A stretch of 11,540 nt of DNA from Methyloglobulus sp. (GTDB lineage: Bacteria > Pseudomonadota > Gammaproteobacteria > Methylococcales > Methylomonadaceae), in contig JABFSV010000207.1 of NCBI GenBank assembly GCA_013140405.1, positions 1-11,540 on the forward strand, in the 5' to 3' direction. The stretch's first letter is position 1. The number at the start of each line of letters is the position of its first letter. The notes beneath the pieces are model-generated. The model ran no database searches, had not been told where the DNA came from, and saw only the letters and a list, made by a program, of their open reading frames with translations. Position numbers and translations under genes: made by a program. Positions 1 to 6,853 of this stretch are shown piece after piece.

Positions 1-821
1 TTCCTATTTATAGCCGTTTACATTCCGCCACGGTCACTCAGGAAATCAAGCGCCGTGGCCAAATCATGGTCGAACAAGCACGAGCCCTCAAGCGGGCAAC
101 TAACAAACCCGTCAAAGTCCAATACACCGGCATTCAGGTATTGGCGCAATGCACCAATGACCTACATTACTCCAATAGCCGTGACCGCGCATTAGCCATT
201 GCCGCGGCTATCAACGAAGATATTTTAGCGATTGACGAATTGGGTGTGGAGTATATCCAGCTTGACGAATTCACCTGGCCTTATTTTTATGAAGATTGGG
301 CTATCGAAGCCTTCAACCGCGCGGTAGCCGGCGTGAAACAAGCCAAGATTGTTTGCCATATCTGTTGGGGTAATTGGGGCGGTACACCGGCTTATTATCC
401 TGATGATACTGCAGGTAGCGGGGAGGTGTTTGATTTAACCAAACGTGCCAAAGATGCTAAAGCTCCGAATCCCACCTCATCTGTAGTACCAAAATCCTAC
501 GAAGCAAAAATAGATGTGTTCAATATCGAAGGCATAGGCCGCATATCTTTTGATCAATCGGGCCTTGAAATACTGAAGCAACATCCAATCCCTAAGAATA
601 TGATGTTCTGGGCTGGTGTCATCGATGTCAAAAGCACAGTCACTGAAACCGCCGAACAGGTCGCAGCAAAAATTCGCCAATTACTCACGGTAGTTCCGGC
701 AGAACAGTTGGGTGTTACTACCGACTGTGGACTCATCTTGTTACAACGTTATATCTGTCAAGACAAGCTACATGCTTTAGTTGAGGGAGCGAAAATAGTC
801 CGAAATGAACTAGCAAATTAA
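1..821 (+). CDS. xecA: Epoxyalkane:coenzyme M transferase (EaCoMT), C-terminal part, 5' truncated by the window
   Basis: The enzyme adds the thiol of CoM to an epoxide (epoxypropane in Xanthobacter) to give 2-hydroxyalkyl-CoM, the first step of cytosolic epoxide carboxylation. The frame is open from base 3 with no stop, so the gene enters from the left. About 272 residues are visible against roughly 377 in the full enzyme, so the N-terminal quarter is missing and the ATG at 66 is internal. The fold is that of the MetE/UROD C-terminal domain. The zinc ligands His-X-Cys are seen in CHICWGNWGG (codons at 357 and 363), and the third, Cys, in TTDCGL (codon at 726), matching the His/Cys/Cys set known for EaCoMT. 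A methionine-synthase-II-like protein is the alternative, but the adjacent 2-KPCC and hydroxypropyl-CoM dehydrogenase genes make EaCoMT much more likely. Confidence 0.9.
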   Translation, partial: PIYSRLHSATVTQEIKRRGQIMVEQARALKRATNKPVKVQYTGIQVLAQCTNDLHYSNSRDRALAIAAAINEDILAIDELGVEYIQLDEFTWPYFYEDWAIEAFNRAVAGVKQAKIVCHICWGNWGGTPAYYPDDTAGSGEVFDLTKRAKDAKAPNPTSSVVPKSYEAKIDVFNIEGIGRISFDQSGLEILKQHPIPKNMMFWAGVIDVKSTVTETAEQVAAKIRQLLTVVPAEQLGVTTDCGLILLQRYICQDKLHALVEGAKIVRNELAN

Positions 822-839
822 ATGAGTGCTAAATTCTAA

Positions 840-866
840 GTTGGCTTGGGAAAGAACCAAGCCAAC
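840..866 (+). promoter_or_regulatory. Intercistronic hairpin between the EaCoMT and 2-KPCC genes
   Basis: The arms GTTGGCTTGG (840-849) and CCAAGCCAAC (857-866) are perfect 10-bp inverted repeats around a 7-base loop, GAAAGAA. This is the only sizeable noncoding gap in the window (822-931). No T-run follows the 3' arm, so it is not a standard intrinsic terminator. An mRNA-stabilising or processing hairpin that adjusts the ratio of the two enzymes is a more natural reading, but that role is inferred. The rest of the gap (867-931) is AT-rich and shows no convincing -35/-10 pair. Confidence 0.6.
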
Positions 867-931
867 AAGATAGTTAGCTAGTTTACTTAGTGATGAAATT
901 ATTTAAACAATAAGACAGGACGGCTACCGCA

Positions 932-2485
932 ATGGATGTTTGGGGAGACTCTTATACCATCGGAAAATGGCAAGACTTAATCGTCGAAACACTAGAGTCC
1001 GGCGATAGTACGCCTATTTTCAACATAAACCCCAAAGATACGCGCGAATTCGATGCTATTTTTCTGGGTGGCGGTGCCGCCGGACGTTTTGGGGCAGCTT
1101 ATTTACGTGCTCTTGGCGGTCGAGTGCTTATTATAGATCGCTGGCCTTTTCTTGGGGGTTCTTGCCCCCATCAAGCCTGTGTACCTCACCATCTGTTTTC
1201 AGACTGCGCGGCACAATTGATGCTGGAGCGCACCTTTTCCAGTAAGCTCTGGTTTCAAAACCTAGAAGACAAAATCGTTTCCATAAAGAACATTGTTGAT
1301 CTCTTTAGAAATGGCAGGACAGGCCCCCATGCCGTGATGAACTACCAAAGCAAAGAGCAGCTGGGATTGGAGTTTGTGCTGAATGCGGAGTCAGAAATTA
1401 TCGATGCAAATACCGTCAAAATTGGCAAACGTAAGTACCAAGCGAAAAACTTGGTATTGGCCCTGGGTGCCAAACCCCTCGTAGCTGACATTCCTGGAGC
1501 AAGTTTAAAAGGCGTATTCAACTCCCTAACCTTAGTAGAAAAGCTGGATTATGAGCCGGGTAATACTATCGTCGTCATCGGCGGGGGAAAATCAGCGATT
1601 GAATACGGTTGCTTTTTTAATGCGACAGGACGGCGTACGCTTGTGATAGCAAGGCATCAATTAATGCCCATGCTTAAAGATGCTGAATCCCGTTCCTACG
1701 CCATCCTTATGATGGAAGAACAGGGCATGGAGTTTTTAGAATATGCTGAAATATCGAATATTCAAGGAGACTTACAAGGTAAGGTCAAATCAGTTTCTAT
1801 AAGAACTGCCGATGGCACAATTAATGTAGATACCGATTTTGTTTTTATGGGGCTAGGCGAACAGGCCAATTCCGAAATGATTGCCCAAAAATTGGCTTTG
1901 GAAACTGGAGAAAAAGGTTTCATTAAAATCAATCGACACATGCAAACCTCAGTACACAATGTATATGCCGTCGGTGATGTAACCGGGTCGCCAATGGAAA
2001 TGTTTAAAGCCAGGAAAGAAGGCGTGTGTGCTGCTAAAAACATCATGGGACAAACCAGTGAATATAAAGCGGCTGATTACCCTGATTTTATGCATACGCA
2101 CTACGAGGTTTGTTGGTTGGGATTGAGCGAAGAGGAAGCGCGTCAGCGACATGCCAACGTAAAAGTCATGAAATTGCCCCCGGATAACCCAAATGGGTTA
2201 GATGTTGGCTTGCCAGCAGGCGATCGGATGATGCTGTATTTAATGGCGAAGCCGCGCATGTCAGGTTTTCAAAAGCTTATTATCGATGGTGATACCCGTA
2301 AAATTTTAGGGGCTTTTCATATTGGGTATGGGGCAAAAGATGGCTTTCAATACCTCAATTTCCTGGTAAAAAAAGGCCTTACGATAGATGATTTGGCCGA
2401 TATGGACGAATTGTTTATCAGCCCCAGTTATTTCATTCAATTATGTCGATTACGCGCAGGTGATCCTCATTTTAATAATATGTAG
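932..2485 (+). CDS. xecC: NADPH:2-ketopropyl-CoM oxidoreductase/carboxylase (2-KPCC)
   Basis: This FAD/disulfide oxidoreductase (DSOR) reductively cleaves the thioether of 2-ketopropyl-CoM and carboxylates the enolate to acetoacetate, releasing CoM. It has 517 residues against 523 in Xanthobacter. Visible in order are the FAD Rossmann motif GGGAAGRFG (res. 46-54, with Arg52 matching the CoM-sulfonate ligand Arg56), the redox pair Cys78-X4-Cys83 in GGSCPHQACVPHH, the His133/Met136 segment GPHAVMN, the NADPH motif GGGKSAIEYG, the AVGD FAD motif and MEMFKARK with the second sulfonate Arg. In the C-terminal dimer motif, Phe495 keeps the diagnostic Phe that replaces the His of ordinary DSORs. The usual His506 of 2-KPCC is Tyr500 here. 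The ATG at 932 fits the family N-terminus (M-x-VW); AGGA lies 11 bases upstream. Identity as 2-KPCC is very secure; the Tyr raises the question of altered substrate or rate. Confidence 0.95.
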   Translation: MDVWGDSYTIGKWQDLIVETLESGDSTPIFNINPKDTREFDAIFLGGGAAGRFGAAYLRALGGRVLIIDRWPFLGGSCPHQACVPHHLFSDCAAQLMLERTFSSKLWFQNLEDKIVSIKNIVDLFRNGRTGPHAVMNYQSKEQLGLEFVLNAESEIIDANTVKIGKRKYQAKNLVLALGAKPLVADIPGASLKGVFNSLTLVEKLDYEPGNTIVVIGGGKSAIEYGCFFNATGRRTLVIARHQLMPMLKDAESRSYAILMMEEQGMEFLEYAEISNIQGDLQGKVKSVSIRTADGTINVDTDFVFMGLGEQANSEMIAQKLALETGEKGFIKINRHMQTSVHNVYAVGDVTGSPMEMFKARKEGVCAAKNIMGQTSEYKAADYPDFMHTHYEVCWLGLSEEEARQRHANVKVMKLPPDNPNGLDVGLPAGDRMMLYLMAKPRMSGFQKLIIDGDTRKILGAFHIGYGAKDGFQYLNFLVKKGLTIDDLADMDELFISPSYFIQLCRLRAGDPHFNNM

Positions 2486-2493
2486 AGCCTAGA

Positions 2494-3267
2494 ATGGAAA
2501 TGAGTAAGCGTTTTCAAGGTAAACAAGCCGTTGTCACTGGTGCTGCCAGCGGCATGGGCTTTGACATCGCCAAGCGGCTTGGGATGGAAGGGGCAACGCT
2601 GGCTATTTTGGACATTAACCAGGATGCCTTAGCGGAGGCGGCGCAGGTTCTCCGGTCCGATGGGCTAATTGTCAATGCTTATCAACTAGACGTTTCTGAC
2701 ACGACAGCGGTTAGCAACTGCTTCAATCATCTGATCGACAATTTTAATGGAACGCTCGATATTTTGATTAACAATGCCGGAATTGCTGATTTTGGCATGG
2801 TGGAAACCACGGAATCCGATGTCTGGAATAAAGTTATGGCGGTCAATGTTAATGGCACCTACTTATGTGCCAAAGCCGCACTACCCGCCATGAAACAGCA
2901 CGGTGGAACCATCGTTAACTTTGGCTCAATAGCAGGGATGGTAGGGATACCGAATATGGCTGCTTATTGCACGTCCAAAGCTGCTGTCATTGGTTTAACC
3001 AAACAAATGGCGGTGGATTACTCAAAGTTAGGCATACGCGTCAACTGCATCTGTCCAGGCATGGTCGCCGATACCGACATGGGACGGCAAATACTTGGCA
3101 CCGACGAATCCGAGGCATTGATGCAAAAGCGGTTGAGCAAATATCCGATAGGACGCTTCGGCAAGTCCGAAGAAATAGTCGCGGCGGTATTGTTTTTAGC
3201 TTCTGATGAAGCCAGTTTTGTCTGTGGTTCGGCATTTACAGTAGATGGCGCCATGACAGCTTTTTAA
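2494..3267 (+). CDS. xecE: S-2-hydroxypropyl-CoM dehydrogenase (S-HPCDH), SDR family
   Basis: This cytosolic short-chain dehydrogenase oxidises the S enantiomer of 2-hydroxyalkyl-CoM to the ketone with NAD+, feeding 2-KPCC. The 257 residues show the Rossmann motif TGAASGMG (15-22), NNAG (93-96), catalytic Ser145 and Tyr158-X3-Lys162, and the PGM segment. The S form is diagnosed by Arg213 and Lys216 in KRLSKYPIGRFG, equivalent to Arg211/Lys214 that bind the CoM sulfonate in Xanthobacter XecE. The R-specific enzyme uses Arg residues elsewhere and lacks this motif. The C-terminal DGAMTA also fits HPCDH. The gene starts 8 bases after the 2-KPCC stop. The ATG at 2494 has GAG six bases upstream; an in-frame ATG at 2500 gives an N-terminus closer to the known XecE and cannot be excluded. 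No R-specific partner lies downstream; one could lie upstream of the window. Confidence 0.9.
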   Translation: MEMSKRFQGKQAVVTGAASGMGFDIAKRLGMEGATLAILDINQDALAEAAQVLRSDGLIVNAYQLDVSDTTAVSNCFNHLIDNFNGTLDILINNAGIADFGMVETTESDVWNKVMAVNVNGTYLCAKAALPAMKQHGGTIVNFGSIAGMVGIPNMAAYCTSKAAVIGLTKQMAVDYSKLGIRVNCICPGMVADTDMGRQILGTDESEALMQKRLSKYPIGRFGKSEEIVAAVLFLASDEASFVCGSAFTVDGAMTAF

Positions 3268-3278
3268 CGTTAAAACAC

Positions 3279-4199
3279 ATGTATACACAAACCGACAAAC
3301 GTTGCACTTTAACCGAACTGGTCGCGCATATTCAAAGTGGCGATTGTTTGGCGATTGGCGGCGGTTTATCCTGGCGCGAACCGATGGCAGCGTTACGGGA
3401 GTTGATTCGACAAGGCATCAAAGACCTTAAGCTGATTGGATCGGCGCACGGTATTGATGTAGATATGTTGTGCGGTGCGGGCAATGTCGCTGTCAGTGCG
3501 GAATCCTATGTCGGGTTTGAACAAGATTTTGGCATGGCGCTCAACTACCGCCGCGCCTGTGAATCAGGAACTGTTAAGGTCGAAGATAACTGCTGCTACA
3601 CTTTAGTCCAGCAACTTAGGGCCGCCATTCAGGGATTACCTTTCATGCCGATTCGTTCGGTACAAGGGACAGATTTTCTTAAGCTGCACCCTGAATTTAA
3701 GACGATGACCTGTCCTTTTACTGGCGAGCAACTGGTTTTGGTGCCCGCGCTCAAACCCGATGTCGCCCTTATCCATGCCCATTATGCCGACGAACATGGC
3801 AATTTGCATATTGAAGGGCCACCAGTAGCCGACATACTTTTTGCCAAGGCAGCTAAAAAAGTCATCGCTACGGTTGAAGCTTTAATCCCTCATCAGGAAC
3901 TGGCAAACAAAGGCGTAACGATTCCCTATTTTTATGTTACCGCCCTTTGCGAAGTGCCCTACGGCACCCACCCGACATCCTGCTACCCTCGTTATGCTTA
4001 TGATAGGGAACATACGAAGCTCTATTACCAGGCAGCAAAAAACGGCGCCGATAACTTCCGTGACAATTACCTCAATCCGTTTGTTTATGGTTGTAAAGAC
4101 CACGCCAGCTATTTAAATTTGATTGGTGGTCAAACAAAGCTTATCCGCCTTGAGCAATGGAAAGATGGTATCGATCAGTGGATGCAGCTTTATGAATAA
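3279..4199 (+). CDS. CoA-transferase-fold alpha subunit (GctA/IpdA-like)
   Basis: The 306 residues match the A subunit of the glutaconate CoA-transferase family across the whole length (usual size about 290-320). Visible are the N-terminal nucleotide-binding-type segment with GGGLSWREPMAALREL (res. 27-42), the DMLCGAGNV stretch, the LPFMPIRS motif shared with IpdA, and the HAHYADEHGNLHIEG region typical of the family. The protein should pair with the product of the next gene, which overlaps it by 8 bases. Because that beta subunit lacks the catalytic Glu, simple CoA transfer is doubtful; the mycobacterial IpdAB pair, a ring-opening hydrolase with the same fold, is a better analogue. The substrate is unknown. 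Acetoacetate made by 2-KPCC, or a CoM-linked intermediate, are contextual guesses. The gene starts 11 bases after the SDR with no clear Shine-Dalgarno sequence. Confidence 0.75.
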   Translation: MYTQTDKRCTLTELVAHIQSGDCLAIGGGLSWREPMAALRELIRQGIKDLKLIGSAHGIDVDMLCGAGNVAVSAESYVGFEQDFGMALNYRRACESGTVKVEDNCCYTLVQQLRAAIQGLPFMPIRSVQGTDFLKLHPEFKTMTCPFTGEQLVLVPALKPDVALIHAHYADEHGNLHIEGPPVADILFAKAAKKVIATVEALIPHQELANKGVTIPYFYVTALCEVPYGTHPTSCYPRYAYDREHTKLYYQAAKNGADNFRDNYLNPFVYGCKDHASYLNLIGGQTKLIRLEQWKDGIDQWMQLYE

Positions 4200-5055
4200 G
4201 TTAGGAAACATAAAAAGCTGTACCCTCGGCGAATTGATGATTTATCAAATTGCTTTGTCGATAGAAGATGGGATTTTGGCTTTTCACGGTTTTGGATCGC
4301 CGTTGGTACAGCTAGCTTTACACTTGGCAAAACGAAATCATGCACCTAATTTGGTGTTGGTAGCCGGTGCGACCTATGGCATCAATCCGACTCCCGCATT
4401 TTTAACGCCAACGACCAATGATTTCGCCATGAACCGTGATGCCGAGTGTCATTTATCGATTGAAGAATTATTTGACCTTGCTGCGAGTGGGCGATTAGGC
4501 CGAATGTTTTTGTCGGGATTGCAAATTGACTGTTGGGGCAATATGAATGTCACCCGTTTGGGAAATGATGAGAGGCTTACGTTAAAACTACCCGGCGGAG
4601 GCGGGGGCTGTAACCTATCATCTGATGCCGACCATGTGACCATCTGGACAGCGGCGCATCGCACCCATGCCGATAACTTAGGCCGTCGCCGTTACCGCTT
4701 GGTTAACCGCTGCGATTTTGTCACCAGTGTGGGACATCGCACAGCAGATGGCTTGCCCCGTGCCAGTATGCCTTATCGCGGCGGTGGGCCGGATTCTATA
4801 GTGACTGACTTAGGTATCTTCAATTTTAATCATGAAGGGCATGCGCAGTTGCGCTACCTTTATCCAGATACCAGCATTGAATTGGTTGCTGAAAGCACTG
4901 AATTTGAATTTCCAGTTGCTGATGACTTGTCAACAGCCGCTTTACCTGAGCCTGCTTTGATCGAACTTATCCGCCGCCTGGATCCTCTAAAAATTCATGA
5001 ACGAGAACTCAGCCAGGATGATCGAGGGCGAACTTTTGAACTGGACGGGGTTTAG
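4192..5055 (+). CDS. CoA-transferase-fold beta subunit (GctB/IpdB-like) lacking the catalytic Glu
   Basis: The 287 residues align with the glutaconate CoA-transferase B subunit: HAPNLVLV (res. 50-57), GLQIDCWGNMN, the glycine-rich LPGGGGG and RCDFVTSVGH all have family counterparts. In real transferases the first of these segments continues with Glu-Ser-Gly, where Glu carries the thioester. Here it continues Ala58-Gly-Ala (codon 4363-4365), so the covalent mechanism should be impossible. IpdB-type hydrolases also lack this Glu. I chose the ATG at 4192, which overlaps the upstream stop as ATGAATAA. The frame stays open to an ATG at 4123, but that would put 23 non-family residues inside the upstream gene. 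It very probably forms a heteromer with the preceding subunit. The reaction is unknown. Confidence 0.75.
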   Translation: MNKLGNIKSCTLGELMIYQIALSIEDGILAFHGFGSPLVQLALHLAKRNHAPNLVLVAGATYGINPTPAFLTPTTNDFAMNRDAECHLSIEELFDLAASGRLGRMFLSGLQIDCWGNMNVTRLGNDERLTLKLPGGGGGCNLSSDADHVTIWTAAHRTHADNLGRRRYRLVNRCDFVTSVGHRTADGLPRASMPYRGGGPDSIVTDLGIFNFNHEGHAQLRYLYPDTSIELVAESTEFEFPVADDLSTAALPEPALIELIRRLDPLKIHERELSQDDRGRTFELDGV

Positions 5056-5058
5056 CGA

Positions 5059-5976
5059 ATGAACGGCGCAATCCTTCAAGTGGGTAATTTAAAGCAGAGG
5101 CAAAATTTTGTGCCTTTACCTTATCGTTGCGTCAGTTTCCAGCCTTATGATGGCGCAATGGATGCCAAAGTAATCGAGCAATATGTACTGGCAAGGGAAG
5201 TCTACCGGCGCACGGACATTATAATACTGCACAATAGCCGCCAGGAATATGCCGTAATCGCCATACAACGCGCCGGTTCGGAAACCTTGTTCACTGCTGT
5301 TGAAAAAGTCGAAGTATTAGCCCTGCCGGATGACTGCGTTTTTATCGCCGATCCAGATACCGATCCGGGTAACCGCTCTGCCTTAGGCAAGGCGGCTTTG
5401 AAACATCAAGTTTCACCGCAACAGACGGCAATCGTGGTCGGTGCATTTGACCATGTCAACATCATCCATCATCCCAATCCTAAGATGTTACGGGTAATAG
5501 AAGTCATTCCACCCGAACCGCCCAAACTGTATCGCATGGTTGAACAGGTACTCAGTTATGCCGATTTGCCGCCTATCGTCCTGGAATTGGAAACAATCGA
5601 CCTGCGTGACCTTGCCGGAACGGTAACTCCGGAAGCTTATTTAGTGCCATGCCGTTCTGGCGGATTGGCAGATTTAGGCGCTCCCGTTTATTTTCTGGAC
5701 GAACGCCCCGAACAACGGCAGCAATGGACTTTGCTCGGTTGTGAACGCAGCCTGCAATTCCATCGCCATTACTACGGAGATGAACCACCCCGCGTGGAAA
5801 TGTGCCCGCGTAAACTGCTGAAGCCGGACAAAAAAGCGACTATATTGAAGTGCTGCCTACTGGAATATGAATTTGAACAAGAAGGTAACAGCGTTATTGT
5901 GCCGTGGGGAACAGACTTGGGCATGATTGAAAAGGCTTTACGTCAGTTATTCGTTGGGAATTCAAGGCATGAGTGA
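5059..5976 (+). CDS. Unrecognised 305-residue protein of the CoA-transferase-like cassette
   Basis: I do not recognise this family. The coding case is strong: one open frame fills the space between neighbours, starting 3 bases after the beta-subunit stop (GGGG about 10 bases upstream) and overlapping the next gene by 8 bases. The protein looks soluble, with no signal peptide or membrane segment. A central hydrophobic strand and histidine cluster, AIVVGAFDHVNIIHHPNP (res. 124-141), is followed by a Pro-rich EVIPPEPPKL (148-157). The C-terminal third is rich in Cys and His (Cys198, Cys228, His235, His237, Cys249, Cys265, Cys266), which could bind metal. Its place between an IpdAB-like pair and phosphosulfolactate synthase suggests a partner of one of these. 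No function is claimed. Confidence 0.7.
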   Translation: MNGAILQVGNLKQRQNFVPLPYRCVSFQPYDGAMDAKVIEQYVLAREVYRRTDIIILHNSRQEYAVIAIQRAGSETLFTAVEKVEVLALPDDCVFIADPDTDPGNRSALGKAALKHQVSPQQTAIVVGAFDHVNIIHHPNPKMLRVIEVIPPEPPKLYRMVEQVLSYADLPPIVLELETIDLRDLAGTVTPEAYLVPCRSGGLADLGAPVYFLDERPEQRQQWTLLGCERSLQFHRHYYGDEPPRVEMCPRKLLKPDKKATILKCCLLEYEFEQEGNSVIVPWGTDLGMIEKALRQLFVGNSRHE

Positions 5977-6853
5977 ACTTGCTTGGGAAAATATTATAGG
6001 AGGCCAACGCGATTCGCGGGAGCGAAAGCCGCGTAAAACAGGCTGCACGATGGTAATGGATGTCGGTAAAAGCTTGCACGAAACCCAAAGCATGCTGCAA
6101 CTCTGTTCCAATTATATAGACCATTGGAAATTCGGCTTTGGTACCTCCGTTTTTATGGACAAGGGCTTGCTGCAAGAAAAACTTCAAATACTGGCGGCGC
6201 ACAATATCCTCACATTCCCTGGCGGCACATTGCTGGAAGTGGCTTTGCTTACCCACCATTGCCGGGTGTTTATGACCCATGCCAAATCCTTAGGTTTTAC
6301 AGCCGTTGAAATTTCTGACGGAATCCTCCCAATTCCAAGGTTCAGGCGTAAGAGGATCATCGAATGCGCCTTAAATGCCGGGTTGATCCCGATCACCGAA
6401 GTCGGCAAAAAAGACCCGAAACGGCAACCTACCCCGGAACAAATCGCCGAAGAGATAAGGGAAGACCTGGAATGGGGCGCAGCCTGGGTTATTATCGAAG
6501 GACGCGAGAGCGGTCATAGTGTGGGCGTGTTCGATGAGTCAGGTAATGTCGATGAATTTGAGGTCGATGTCATTATCGAAATGATCGGCGATAAATCCGA
6601 TTCCTTGATCTGGGAAACACCGCTTAAGTCCCAACAGGCATTTTTCATCGAAAAATTCGGTGCGAATGCCGGGCTCGGCAATATCCCGTTAGACCAGGTT
6701 CTTGCCGTCGAAGCGCTACGTAATGGTTTGCGTTTTGAGACCTTGAATCGTGTTACTGGCAAGTTATTACGGGAAGGTTCCTGGGATCCTAACCAAGTTG
6801 AAAGCAATGGTGCGAACAGTACGCCAATGACCCCGAATGGCACGGCGACATGA
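5969..6853 (+). CDS. xcbB: Phosphosulfolactate synthase (ComA/XcbB type)
   Basis: It joins sulfite to phosphoenolpyruvate to give (R)-phosphosulfolactate, the first committed step of CoM biosynthesis in methanogens and in Xanthobacter. The TIM-barrel protein has 294 residues. It shows KFGFGTS (54-60), FPGGTLLE (83-90), GFTAVEISDG (109-118), EVGKKDP (144-150) and the phosphate-side EGRESG (177-182), all hallmark ComA segments. It is longer than archaeal ComA (about 250), partly from a Ser/Thr/Asn/Pro-rich tail after residue 275. The start at 5969 overlaps the upstream stop as ATGAGTGA; an in-frame ATG at 5927 would add 14 residues inside the upstream gene and is less likely. The end overlaps the next gene as ATGA. 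ComA homologues also occur in some sulfolactate makers, but the neighbours point to CoM. Confidence 0.93.
   Translation: MSELAWENIIGGQRDSRERKPRKTGCTMVMDVGKSLHETQSMLQLCSNYIDHWKFGFGTSVFMDKGLLQEKLQILAAHNILTFPGGTLLEVALLTHHCRVFMTHAKSLGFTAVEISDGILPIPRFRRKRIIECALNAGLIPITEVGKKDPKRQPTPEQIAEEIREDLEWGAAWVIIEGRESGHSVGVFDESGNVDEFEVDVIIEMIGDKSDSLIWETPLKSQQAFFIEKFGANAGLGNIPLDQVLAVEALRNGLRFETLNRVTGKLLREGSWDPNQVESNGANSTPMTPNGTAT

Noticed and set aside
477..736. Antisense open frames inside the transferase gene (and similar minus-strand frames in most later genes)
   Set aside because: They are short and mirror the coding strand of secure genes, with no family resemblance or ribosome site.
840..870. The hairpin as a rho-independent terminator ending the transferase gene
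   Set aside because: The 3' arm is followed by AAGATAGTT, not a run of T, and the downstream genes belong to the same pathway.
867..931. Possible promoter upstream of the 2-KPCC gene
   Set aside because: The stretch is AT-rich with TTTACT and ATTTAAA-like words, but no pair with acceptable sequence and spacing could be defended.
4123..4191. Extended start of the beta subunit at ATG 4123
   Set aside because: The added residues lie within the upstream gene and do not resemble the family N-terminus; the ATG at 4192 gives the expected length.
4592..4610. G-rich run as a possible G-quadruplex or regulatory site
   Set aside because: It encodes the conserved glycine-rich loop of the CoA-transferase fold, which explains it.
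5927..5968. Extended start of the phosphosulfolactate synthase at ATG 5927
   Set aside because: It would overlap the upstream gene by 50 bases; the ATG at 5969 gives a typical coupled junction.
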